From Rhizophagus sp. LPA8_4_AMF (Eukaryota > Glomeromycota > Glomeromycetes > Glomerales > Glomeraceae), in the NCBI GenBank assembly GCA_021464525.1, contig JADRCO010000451.1:1-33405 (forward strand): 33,405 bases of DNA, read 5' to 3'. The notes below the pieces were generated by a model. It saw nothing but the letters and a program-made list of their open reading frames with translations, did no database searches and had not been told where the DNA came from. Below, piece by piece: positions 21,401-32,545 of the stretch (its first letter is position 1; every line of letters starts with the position of its first letter). The position numbers and the translations under genes were made by a program.

Positions 21401-21964
21401 TTTTACTTATATTTTGTTTTTGGGTTTTTTTTATAAAAAAGTTTTAAACAAAGGGAACGAAAAAAAAAAAGAATATTCTTAAAAAAAAAACAAAAAGAAT
21501 ATTTCTTTCCTATTAAAAAATGAAAGAAAAAAAATAAAAATAAATAATAACGAAAAAAAAAAGAGTTTTTATAAAAAAAATATAATTTTTTTTTTTTTAG
21601 AGTAAAGGGTTTTGAGTAGGTCTTTATATATAAAAATTTAATAATACGATTTTTGGTGTTTGTTTTTTTTTTTTTAATAAGTTTAAAAAAAAAAAAAAAT
21701 GAGTTGAAAAAATTTTGGGTAAGAGTTGCATGTACGCCGAATTTACCTTACTTAAATATAAAAAAAATGGGGTACATCAAATCTATAATAATGAGGCTGT
21801 ATAATAGGCTGTATTATATATATATAATTTTTTTTTTTATATTATTATAATCAAAATTATTTAAAATATTTGGGGATCTTAAAACTTGAAATCCAATATT
21901 TTTAAACTTTGCCTATTATGTAAATTAACAAATACGCTTTCAAATAAAGAAAAAAGTGTTTGAG
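21401..21964. other. 5' flank of the SANT gene
   Basis: A and T tracts (T-rich 21420-21440 and 21588-21598; A-rich 21460-21560) just upstream of the start, as expected for an A+T-rich fungal promoter. No TATA position can be assigned. No other gene. Confidence 0.5.

Positions 21965-22009
<45 letters not shown>
21965..22009 (+). repeat. Uninterrupted poly(A) tract of 45 nt
   Basis: Forty-five consecutive A, followed by GGAAAATG. It could be a homopolymer expansion or the tail of an old retroposed copy. No upstream retrotransposon coding sequence or target-site duplication was identified, so the origin is open. The length may also be affected by sequencing error. Confidence 0.95.
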
Positions 22010-22011
<2 letters not shown>

Positions 22012-24054
22012 AAAATGAAATAATAATAAAAATAATTTATTTTAGAAAAAAAAACAAGCTTTTGTTCTTGATAAATATCTTGTATACTTTTTACATCCTT
22101 GTATACCGCGCCTCCTACAATAAAAATTTTTTTTTTGATGTAAAAAAAAAAAAAAATTCTCGTAAAGGAAAAAAAAAATTCGAAATAAAAAAAAATAAAA
22201 ATAAAAAATTTCTTTTTTTTTCTGGAAATTTCAAAAGAAAATCTTAAAAGGCGAAGTAATCTTTGAAGATCGTTATTACTTTTATATTACTTATTATAGA
22301 ATCACACAAAGTGTTGTTTTTCTTTCCTTAAAGCTACTTTATTAAATTTATTAAATTTATTAAACCAAATAACCCTGTTTCACCATAAAACTCACTTGGT
22401 ATATGGCGTTATTCGTTTTAAAAAAAAAAATAATTTATGTATTAAAAAATTTATTTTTAGTAAAATTTAATATTATTTTTTTTATTTGGCACGATATTAT
22501 TTTCCCTTCTTGAATTAAATCATTACGTGAAAAAAATAATATTTTTTATATCGCGAGAATTTTTTTAAATGTTTGAACGTGAAAATAAAACAAAATTTTT
22601 TGTTATCGATAAATTTTTTTTTTTTTTTTCAAAGAAATAAATGACGTGATAAAATAATTTTAACAATATAAAAAAAAAATTTATATTGTCGATTGTCGAT
22701 TAAAAAAATTTTTTTTCGTTCTTTTTTAATATCACATTCATTATTTTCTAGTTTTTTTTTTTTTTTCGTTTCGTTTTATTGTTTCGTGAATTTTTCATGT
22801 TCAAATAATATTATATTCTTTTGCCATTTTTATTGTTATTTAACATTGTGCGTAAATTTACAATTCTTATTCGCGAAAAAAATAAAAATAAAGATAATAA
22901 AGGATATACTATAAAATAATTACAATGAAATGCCTGTATATTGTCATTCATTTATACGCATGTAATCACGACATTTTTTTTTGTGCACGAATACTTTCGT
23001 AATTCCATATGATAAATTAAATAAATAAAACAAAACAAGTAAGAATCATTTCGCAGTGATATGGGTCAACAACGAAAAAAGTAATTACGGAAATACGGAA
23101 AATTTCTTCTTAATTAATTAAAAATATATTTTCCTTTAAAAAAAAAAGAGGGACTTTTTGAAAAAAAAAAAAATAGTCATGAAGTCATCATTACTATGAT
23201 CGGAAACATAATACCGTATTATTAAATGTAGTTATTTCCATTGTTTCTTCATTTTCTTTTTCTTCTTTAATGTTCTTTGATGATATTCCTTTCTTCTTTT
23301 TGTTTGGAATATTTAAAAAAAAAAATGATTGTCCGGAAACGTATTCTCCATAAGGCGCAGTATTACTTTCATAAAATTTTTTTTTTTAGCGTGAGAAATT
23401 GAATCAAATATTTATGCATCATTGAATGTTTATAACTGTGTAACGTATCATTTTATAATGTATTTACTTTTAATATTTTACTTTTTATTTTTTTTTTTTA
23501 CAATAATTTTTTTTTTTATTATTACCCTTTCAAATAATATATTTTTTTTTCTTTTACATATAAATAAAAAATTTAAGATTTGGACCAATTATTATCAAGT
23601 AATAATCAGGGGAATTTTATGGGTAAAAAATAAATTCAATGATGAGCCGATGAGCTCCCTTTTTTTCAAATATTATTTTGTGTACGTAAATAAATAAATA
23701 AAAAAAATCATTAGGTGTAATTTTTTATTATTAAAAAAACGTAAAGAACGTAAAAAACGCGTTTATAATTTACCTAACAAAAAAGATAAAATAAAATAAA
23801 ATAAAATAACATAAAATATATATATATATAATGTGTGTATATAAAAATTGAAAAGATAAAAATAAAAATAAAAAAAAAGAAATAAAATAAAAAAATGTTA
23901 TTAACGTCATGTAAGCTTTAAAATAATTTCTTTTTTTTTTTGCCAAGTATTTTTTTTTACAAGTTATGAGTCAGAATGTAAGTATGGTGATAAGAAATAT
24001 CGTATAATTAATTATTAATATAATATAATATAAATTAAATTTAAACAAAAAAAA
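22010..24054. other. Gene-poor A+T-rich spacer
   Basis: Frames such as 22693-22914 and 23422-23697 are Phe/Ile/Lys low complexity with no motif. ATAAA-type repeats occur at about 23787-23815. Nothing else is supported. Confidence 0.6.
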
Positions 24055-24650
24055 AAGAGAGTTACACAATTGATTTAATAGATACCTTTATGCATCAGCA
24101 CAAGCCCATATTCAAACAAAACGTTTTTCTTTCTTTCTTTGAACATTCCAAAAATCCAAAAATAGACACAAGATAACTAAATTTAGTTTAAATCAAAAGA
24201 AAAGCTTCCATTTGGTAGAATTATTATTAATTATTGGACACGTCTTTTTAAATCACGAGTTTTAGGATAAGCCGTTAACATTTTTTTTTAGTACGGGAAC
24301 CATTTGATATGATGAAAGCATTTTTTAAAAAAATAACTAATATTTTTTTATAAAAAAAAAATGTATGTATAATATATATTTTTAATATATTATAAAATAT
24401 ATATTTTTATTATTTATTTATTTACTTATTTATTTATTTATTTTCTTGTTTTTATTAGGATAAAATTATTTTCAAAAAGGGTTAACTAAAAAGTATATAA
24501 AAAAGGTAACTAAAATAGATAAAAAAAAAAAAATTAGGGTTTCGTTTGTAATTCGCGGCTTGTGGGCTTGTGACGATTGATAGAGTAGATTCCAGATCTT
24601 CCCAGAATCAAGTAACCAATTATGGATTCTTGTATTCCATAAAATTGAAA
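24055..24650 (-). repeat. Inverted-duplication arm B (partner at 17715-18400)
   Basis: Matches arm A in opposite orientation and in the same order (landmarks listed there). GAGTTACACAATT at 24059-24071 pairs with AATTGTGTAACTC near 18380, and the GGGTTT..CTTGTG..CCAGATCTT group at 24537-24600 pairs with about 17800-17870. Distances between landmarks agree within a few tens of bases. The two arms bracket the SANT gene. The tract TTATTTATTTATTTA at about 24412-24442 is a local microsatellite. Confidence 0.7.
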
Positions 24651-26345
24651 GTTAGTTAAACTGCGTATTGATATTATCTTTTTTATTCATGTGTAAATTA
24701 AAAAAAAAAATTTTTTTTTTTTTTTATTTATGTCAAAATAAATTAATTTATTCTTTAATGGAAATCTTTTAAAGAAATATCCCGTTTTGATTTTATCTTT
24801 TTATCAGAACGGAAAAAATATATTTATATTATTTATATTTTAAAATAAGAGATTAAACAAATAAAATATTTTTTTTTTTTTATATTATATATTATATTTT
24901 ATAATCGTTCGTGTATGAGTTCAAATGAATCTTGCGGATAACTAAAATTTTATTATTAAATCGTTATTATTATTTAATTTAATTTATCATTTATGGTCTT
25001 ATTAAAAAAAGAGGTTAATACAAGTTAATATGTAATTTCATGCAATTCATGTGCGTGTGCGTACGTTATATTCATGTATAATAAATTAAATAAGTTTACG
25101 TAATTATAATACATATATGTATTTATATATTATTTTATTCGATTTTTTTAAAATAAAATCTTGAAAGAGAAAAGGTCAAATGATTCTTTAAAAGTCTGCA
25201 TTTTTAAAGAGAGTCACGTGATTCAAATAAACTCTAATTTGGTTTTATAAGTCGCGAACTCGCGATTTTTTTTTTTTATATTATAATATTATATTTTACT
25301 CTTTCTTGTACTAAAAAGGTCGTATAATAAAACGTATTAAGAAAGTTTAAGAAAGATGGCTCCGAACTTTCAAAGTTTAACTTATTTGTGTTGATTGTTT
25401 TTTTTTATCGACTTTTTAAATTTTGTAAAAAAAAAATTTTTTTTTTTTTCGTAATTTTTTTAATTTATTATTTTTTGTAAATTAAAAAAAAAAAATAATT
25501 TTATTTTTAAACAAAATTATTTTTCATAAAGTTTTTTTTTTAAATGGCAAATCACGTGAAACGCACGTTATCAAGCCAAAAATTCGGTAAAAAAAAAATA
25601 AAATTTTATTCGTTTTATTAACGCGTTTTCTTGATAAAATTTAAAAATTTTGGAATTAATAATCAAAAAAAAAAAAAATTCTTTAAAATTATGATTCAAG
25701 TTTATTATGATTTTTATTTTATTTTATTTTATTTTATTTTTAATCAAAAGAATATTTTTTTTTTTTTTTTAGGGGGAAATATGGGGAGATTAATTTTTGC
25801 TACTGTGCCACATGACCATGATCTCTGAACCCACATGATTTTTTCATTTGTGGCGTTCATTTTTGTGTCCATCTGGCTTATTTGGCTTATTTGTGTGGTG
25901 ATATTTGATTGTTGATCTTTTTATTATGATAGAATTATGGCGTAATCTTTTTTAGGACCTAACAAAAAGAGCATTTTTTATAAAAAAAAGATTGAATAGA
26001 TTTGAATAGATTTGGAATAGATTTGGAATAGATAAAAAAAAAAAAAAAGATTTAAAAAGATAAAATTTATATTTGGTTAAAATTTTTGGCAAAAAAGTTT
26101 AAAATAAATTTGTAATTATGAAAATTGAGAAAGAAAAACGGTTAAAAACTTTGTGATACAAAATCGTACAAATTTGTTACAATTTGGTAATATCAGTATC
26201 TATAATATCAATTAAAAGTAATTAAAGTTTTTTTTTTTTTAAAAAAAATTATATAATATATATATATATATTAAAATTCAGCTGCGGAGAATCAAATCGC
26301 GTTTACGAATTTATAAAAGATATGAAAGAAAAATTCGTAGAAATT
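24651..26345. other. Gene-poor spacer with foldback A/T tracts
   Basis: Contains A11/T15 (24700-24725) and A10/T13 (25427-25449) abutting tracts, two TCACGTGA palindromes (25214, 25552), and a slightly GC-richer stretch (25775-25960, with TGGCTTATTTGGCTTATTTG) that has no open frame of note. Confidence 0.55.
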
Positions 26346-26347
26346 CA

Positions 26348-26475
26348 GAAAAATGGTTATAAAATGGTTATAAAATGGTTGTAAAATGGCTGTAAAATGG
26401 TTGTAAAATGGTGTAAAATGGTTTATAAAAAAATGGTTTATAAAATGGTTTATAAAATGGTTGTAAAATGTTCTT
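26348..26475 (+). repeat. 11-bp minisatellite AAAATGGTTGT
   Basis: About eleven imperfect copies of AAAATGGTTGT/AAAATGGTTTAT. The inverted words AAAACCATTTATACCATTTT at 26501-26520 just beyond could pair with the array and form a hairpin. Confidence 0.9.
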
Positions 26476-28070
26476 TAATGTTCTTTGATGTTCATATTTA
26501 AAACCATTTATACCATTTTGTGTGTATGATTATAAATAAATAATCAAATGTAAACAAATAAATAATTATAATATGTCTATATCAGAACGAAAATGTTTTT
26601 GGGAATAATCTTTAAAATATAATAATAAAAAAAAAAAGGGTTTTATGTCAATTTTTTTTAAAAAAAATATCATGCAATAAAATTTTTTTCCAATAATACC
26701 TATTTGACCGGAATTTTTTATTCATAAAAAAAGTAAGTTGTGTAATGGATAAAAAAAATTATGTAAATACAAAAATTATGTAAATAAATAAACCCCTTAA
26801 TTAACATTTGAATTCGAAGAAAAAATTCTGTTACTAAGTGAAAGGTTTCCTAAAAAATAAATAAATATATATATTAGAACTCATACCATAATAAAATAAA
26901 TATCTTATACAAAAAAAAGATCATACGTGCGTATTTGATGACTAATAATACATCATACAACATATAAATAAACTTTATTACGCAATACAAAATTGGTTGG
27001 TATACGTTATATTTTGATACGTCAACAAACGTAAACGTTATTGCGCGTTAAAATTTTTATTTCATTTAAGAGAGAATATCACACCCAATGAATTTATTTA
27101 TCATGAGACAATCATTAGAAAATCAACTAATGATTTAAATGATCTACGTTATTGAATGGTTCATATGTTCATATATGTTCATATCTGATACAATATATTA
27201 TTTTTCTGATACAATTTACCAAGAATTCTTGGATTTTACCCATCCTTTTCCGTTTTTTCCCACTTTTATCACGTATTTCTCGTATTTCTTGGATTTCTCG
27301 TATTTCTACAATGAAAAAAAAAAATTTCGTAGAAAAAAAATGATTTACAAAAAAGAATGAATAATCATAAAATATAAATGTTCATTCATCGAATGATTTT
27401 CCTAAATCGTATAATGGATAATAAAAAAAGTCTTGGTTTTTTTTCTTGAACGAATTATATAAGAAAAAAGAATATAATTAATAATGTCACGCTAGAAAAA
27501 AAAAAAAAAAAAATATCGGAATATTCCAAAAGAAATTTCATTATATTTCTTTATCGGAATATACCGACATATTTATTAACATATATATATATATAATGCA
27601 TCAAAACTCCGTGTTCACGTGATTTTGCCGAGGTGAGGTCGGATCTTCCGATTCTTCCGATCGAATTTGGTGATATGAATTGTGATGATCACCGACATAA
27701 CACAAATAAACACAACCAAGTAAATATCACATACCTTATATGTAAAGAAGAGAAAATTAATTAATTAACTAATTTTGACTATAAAAAAAAAAAATTTCTT
27801 TGTTTGTAATGATTTTTCTTTTGGTAATTTTTTTTTAGCTAGACTATTATTATAGAAAGTTATATTAATTACCATTTAATGATCATTCTTGTGAGAAGAA
27901 AAAAGTAAATTAAGAAATATTTATACAAATGAAATGAATTTCTATGAGGATAATCCAATGAATAAATGAATTTTGAGTGTTACAAATATTCTGCAATGGA
28001 ATGTTAGAACCTAAAGCTTATTTTTCTTTCCCAAGACATCGTTCGAATTTTTTTTGTGTTTCATTTAACT
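26476..28070. other. Gene-poor spacer
   Basis: No supported gene. A patch at 27600-27720 is less A/T-rich, with TCACGTGA (27615-27622) and TTCCGAT repeats (27646-27662). Small frames at 27139-27360 contain ISRISWISRIS-like repeats and no motif. Confidence 0.55.
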
Positions 28071-28073
28071 GAC

Positions 28074-28160
28074 AACCAAAGCATAAATACAACTGAAGTA
28101 TAAGTACAACCGAAGCATAAGTACAACCAAAGAATAAATGCAACCAAAGCATAAGTCCCA
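28074..28160 (+). repeat. 17-bp minisatellite CAACCAAAGCATAAGTA
   Basis: Five copies with small changes (CAACTGAAGTATAAGTA, CAACCGAAGCATAAGTA, CAACCAAAGAATAAATG). Even unit length suggests a fairly young array. Confidence 0.9.
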
Positions 28161-29259
28161 AAAAAAAAGGTCACCGAAATTTTTTATTGAAAAGGGAGGA
28201 TAATCAGGGGAACCAATTTTTTTTTAATTATTGAAACAATGGAATTATAAGTCAGACGGTTACATTATTAGTTACCAGGGTAAGATATGTCGTAAAATTT
28301 ATATTATGAAACATGTTTAGCTTTTTTTACGCATAAAACGTATAAACAACCTTTAACCTTATTATCCAAAAACGTTTTAAATAAAAATCACGTGACTGTC
28401 AAAGATAATATATTATATTATTCGTAATGATACATTTTCGCGTTTATTCATTGTATTATATTCAAAATTATTAGGATAAATAATATATAATATTTGTATC
28501 ATGATTATAAAAAATGACACATTTTACTCGTTATTCTTATTATATGACGTTTCAAAATTTATCAATAAAATAGAATATTACATAAAAGGTTTCTTTTTAT
28601 TTATTACGCCAGTTACTTAGCCAAAACCAAACAAAGAGAGTATCGTACATATAATGCTAGATATATAATTGTTACGTATAATAATAATAATGTATAAGTA
28701 TAATGTATAATGTTATAATGTTATCGTATTTTTAAGAATATGAAACGCGATATTATAAAAAAATATTTTTTGTAACATTTCAAAATGTATTGATCTGATG
28801 CATCTGCAAAGTGACGCAGGAACACAAATAACAACAAAAGGTTCTTTTTATCCTTAAATGTTAATCAAATTACTTTATTTGGTTACCTCAAACCCTTTCG
28901 TCAAAAAAATTCTCTCATCTGTGTTTCTTTTATGTTTGGGGAACTTTGAATAATAATAAAAAGAAGAAAGAAAAAAAATTATTTTTTTTTTTTCTATTTT
29001 AATTCTTATAGAAATTTTTTTTTTTTTTAGCCTTTTTTTTGTTTTAATCTTTTTTTGTAAAATAAATTGGGCGTTCAAGGGCATATACAACTTTTTTCTA
29101 ATTCCGGTAAAGATATTACTTAAGCTTTGAACTATGCCATATTATATCATAACGCAATTCTTATTTTAACTTAATAAAGTTAATCAATCATTTTAGCCTG
29201 TACTCATAATTTCAACTGAACTCATGATTTAGGAAAAGATCATGCTACACGTGTAACTT
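28161..29259. other. Gene-poor spacer
   Basis: No supported gene. GGTCACC near 28169 followed by TTAGTTACC..GTAAGAT (28269-28287) weakly echoes one end of inverted arm A. One TCACGTGA lies at 28388-28395 and a TACACGTGTA palindrome at 29246-29255. Confidence 0.5.
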
Positions 29260-29261
29260 AC

Positions 29262-29480
29262 CAAATGTTGATCTTTTCTATATTGGTGAACTGCGCCGAT
29301 GTCAGAAACGGATCCCCTTTTAATTTACCTTTCCCGATTGGATATCCTGATTTTTATTTGTACATCCAAATCAAGGTTTTACTGGTTCGTTCGGGCACTG
29401 CATCCCGTTGCCGCAGTATTTGCGCAGGGTTCGCAAATAAAGATCGTCATATATTACATATTCGGGGGACGCGTTTTAAT
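29262..29480. other. GC-richer island, possible gene fragment or dispersed repeat
   Basis: Base composition changes sharply here. Plus-strand frames 29265-29513 and 29299-29490 and two minus-strand frames (one with IKIRISNRER, then KRGSVSDIGAVHQY; one with GYPIGKGKLKGDPFLTSAQF) are all partly open, so no strand can be chosen. On the minus strand a donor-like ATTTG|GTAAGT lies at about 29259. A TGGTGAACTGCG (29284) and GGTTCGTTCGG (29385) loosely resemble Pol III A and B boxes but are badly spaced. Most likely a transposed or repeated fragment. Confidence 0.4.
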
Positions 29481-29774
29481 CATACTATAAAACTTTATTA
29501 TAAAAACAAATAATATTTTAATACATAGGAAAAAAATAAAGGTGGAAAACATGAAAAAATATTTAATAATTTAGAATAATCAAAAGAAAAAAAAATTTTT
29601 TTTTTTTTTTTTTAAAAAAAAACGGATTTAATCGGAAATTCCATAATAAGAAGTTGATCAAAATTATATTATGATCCAAGGATTTTTTAAATCGAACCCA
29701 TTTTAAGTTAAAGGATTTATGATTTGGATTTCATTTTTTAGTATTTTTAGTAAAAAAATTTTTTTTTTTATTCC
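29481..29774. other. Spacer with A9/T18/A9 tract
   Basis: A (29587-29595), T (29596-29613) and A (29614-29622) runs abut and can fold either way. No gene. Confidence 0.6.
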
Positions 29775-30088
29775 CATATAGTTTAATTTGATCATATGTA
29801 ATCTGTGTAATCTGTTCGATATTTATCCATATACTGTATAATCTTTTTCCATATATAATCTGTTTAAAGTTGATATTACCCGTATGTAATCTGTTTCCAT
29901 ATAATGATATATCTTATTTGATATTACCCATATATAATTTGTCTTATTTGATATTATCCATATATAATCTGTTGATATTACCCATCTTATTCGATATTAC
30001 CGACATATAATCTGTTTAATCTCCATATATAATCTATTTAATCCCCGTATATAATCTGTTTAATCTCCATATATAATCTGGTTTATTT
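29775..30088 (+). repeat. ~22-bp minisatellite CCATATATAATCTGTTTAAT
   Basis: About twelve degenerate units of CATATATAATCTGTTTAATCTC, with GATATTACC inserts in the middle part (29871-29995). The last units (30004-30080) are the most regular. Confidence 0.85.
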
Positions 30089-30654
30089 TCCAATGTCATG
30101 TCATGTATGTTTTATGGATTATCGGAATATCCGTACAGAGTTTGAACGAAAGACAAGTTGCAGATAAATTCGGTTCATCCGGAATAAAAAAAAAATAATA
30201 TAAGATATACTACCAGTTAACATCATCAACGTCATCATATTACAAATTTTTTTATCATATCATTCTTCGTCACCATTATTCAAGTTTAAAAATATCCGGA
30301 TTCTTCCGGATCGCTTTCATTGAAAAATATAAATCAGTTGACCGAGGAGATCAGTAGATCATCTGTTTTTTTTAGAAATGACGTGATGAAACTATGTTGA
30401 TCTTGAGAATCATGATATCAAAATATCAAAAGGGGATTTTGGGACGGTTTAATGCAAATATATTGGTATAAAATAGAATTTATTTATTTCATGAATAGTT
30501 CCTTTTAAATTAATATACATTTTTATTTTGCAAGTACTGTACATGCAAGTACATGCAAGTACATTAAATATTAATTTATTGGATTCTAACAATTAACTCT
30601 CTCCTCTGAAGATGATTGCACATGGATGGAAACTTATTTATTATGCTCGTTTTA
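30089..30654. other. Spacer between minisatellites
   Basis: No gene. ATCCGGATTCTTCCGGAT (about 30294-30311) is a 7-bp-arm hairpin, and GTACATGCAA occurs in tandem about three times (30538-30561). Confidence 0.6.
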
Positions 30655-31550
30655 ATATTAATCATATATTTATTTGGAAAATCATAAATTTTAATCGTAT
30701 TTATTTAGAGAAATCATATATTTACGAAAAATCATATATTAATTTGGAAAAAGCTTATATAATATCAATATTAATTTGGAAAAATCATGTATTTATTTAA
30801 AATGTCATATATTTATTTGAAAAATCATATATTTATTTGAAATAGTCATATATTTATTTGAAAAATCATATATTAATTTGGAAAACTCATATATTTATTT
30901 GAATTATCATATATTAACTTGGGAAAATCAAATATTTACGAAAAATCATATATTTACCGTATTTGGAAAAATCATATATTTATTTGTAAAATCATATATT
31001 AATTTGGAAAATCGTATATTTATTTGTAAAAATCATATATTAATTTGGAAAAAATCGTATATTTATTTGTAAAATCATATATTAATATGAAAAATAATAT
31101 ATTTATTTAAAAAATCATATATTTATTTGGAATAATCGCATAATTTATTTGAAAAAATCATATTTGAAATATCATATATTAACTTGGAAAAATCATATAT
31201 TAATTTGGAAAATCGTATATTTATTTGTAAAAATCATATATTAATTTGGAAAAAATCGTATATTTATTTGTAAAATCATATATTAATATGAAAAATAATA
31301 TATTTATTTAAAAAATCATATATTTATTTGGAACAATCGCATAATTTATTTGAAAAAATCATATTTGAAATAGCATATATTAACTTGAAAAAATCTTATA
31401 TTAATTCGGAAAAGTCACATATTAATTTGGATAATCATATATATCTATTTGAAAAATCATATATTTATTTGGAAAAAATCGTATAATTTACTTGAAAAAA
31501 TCATAAAAATCATATATTAACTCATATATTTATTTGGAAAAATCATAAAA
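30655..31550 (+). repeat. Large ~20-bp minisatellite ATCATATATTTATTTGGAAA with 201-bp higher-order duplication
   Basis: More than forty units of ATCATATATT(T/A)ATTTG(G/A)AAA fill about 900 bp. Variants carry TTAATT, CGTATATTT or AACTTG. Within it, 30990-31190 is repeated as 31191-about 31390 with the same order of unit variants and only a couple of base changes seen. This marks a recent block duplication by unequal exchange or slippage. Frames through it (for example 30612-30800) are repeat shadows. Confidence 0.93.
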
Positions 31551-32262
31551 AGGATCTTAACCCATTTTTATAAATGTACTCGTAATCCGATAATCAAAAG
31601 ATCACTATCATATATTGATTTGGAAAAAAGATTTTTTTTTTTCTAACCCATTTTTATGAAGTAAATGAAGTAATTTTAATTAGGTCGAGATTAAAAAGTA
31701 TTTTAACCTAACGTAATTAATAACCTAACGTAAATGCTACCCTAATGATAATTTTATTGAAGGGTTCACAAATCACAAATATGTGAAATATTTATTTGTC
31801 AAGATCGACAAGCGCTAAATATAAGAAATCACGTTTTTTTGAAAGAATTCCATTGATTTATTAAAGTTATTACACTAAACTTTTTTATTATAACATTAAA
31901 ATAATGCAAGTGATTATATAATTTATAAACAAAAACATACAATAGCATAAAATCGGTAGTGAAACCTTTTTATTTGAACTTAGACTTTATTAGGATAAAT
32001 TATTTATTATATTTTATGCAAAATGGTAGACAAATGATGCATAGATTTGATTGATAATCTACTTCTGAAATGGCTTTCAAAAGGAACCCAAACCGGTTGA
32101 ACCACTAAACCGGTGCCCTATGTTTTTTTTGTACCCTTTGGTTTTTTTTTTTAAAAAAAAGAAAAAAATATTTCAAACTTGGTTCGAAGCGCGATTTTTT
32201 TTTATTAAAAAAAATTATTTTTATTATTTTTAAAATTTTTTAAACCGTGAAAAAAAAAAAGA
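31551..32262. other. Spacer without gene
   Basis: Includes a twice-repeated TAACCTAACGTAA (about 31706-31735), AACCGGT repeated at 32093 and 32108, and a CGCGATTTTTT word at 32190. No coding-like frame. Confidence 0.55.
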
Positions 32263-32545
32263 TATTATTATTGTTAGTTATTATTATTATTATTTATTAT
32301 TATCAGTTATTATTTTTATTTATTTATTTATTTATCCTATTTAATTATCTATGTATCTAGTTATTTATCTATGTATCTAATCCATTTATTATTATTCTAA
32401 TCTATTTATTATTATTATTGTTTATCTGTTATTATTATTAGTTATCAGTTATTATTATTAGTTATTATTATTAGTTATAATTATAATTATAATTATTTTA
32501 ATTATTTTAATTATTTTAATTACTTTATTATTATTATTATTTAAA
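32263..32545. repeat. TTA/TTAT microsatellite tract
   Basis: Interrupted (TTA)n and (TTAT)n with ATCTATGTATCTA (32348-32381) and TTATAATTA interruptions. Simple-sequence DNA. Confidence 0.9.

Noticed and set aside
21960..22247. Lys-rich 95-codon plus frame
   Set aside because: Created by the poly(A) tract; has no ATG and no motif.
29284..29400. Pol III A/B-box-like words in the GC-richer island (SINE idea)
   Set aside because: Matches are loose and about 100 bp apart; not enough to call a SINE or tRNA-derived element.
30612..31072. Plus-strand frames rich in Ile/Tyr/Asn
   Set aside because: They are translations of the 20-bp minisatellite, not genes.
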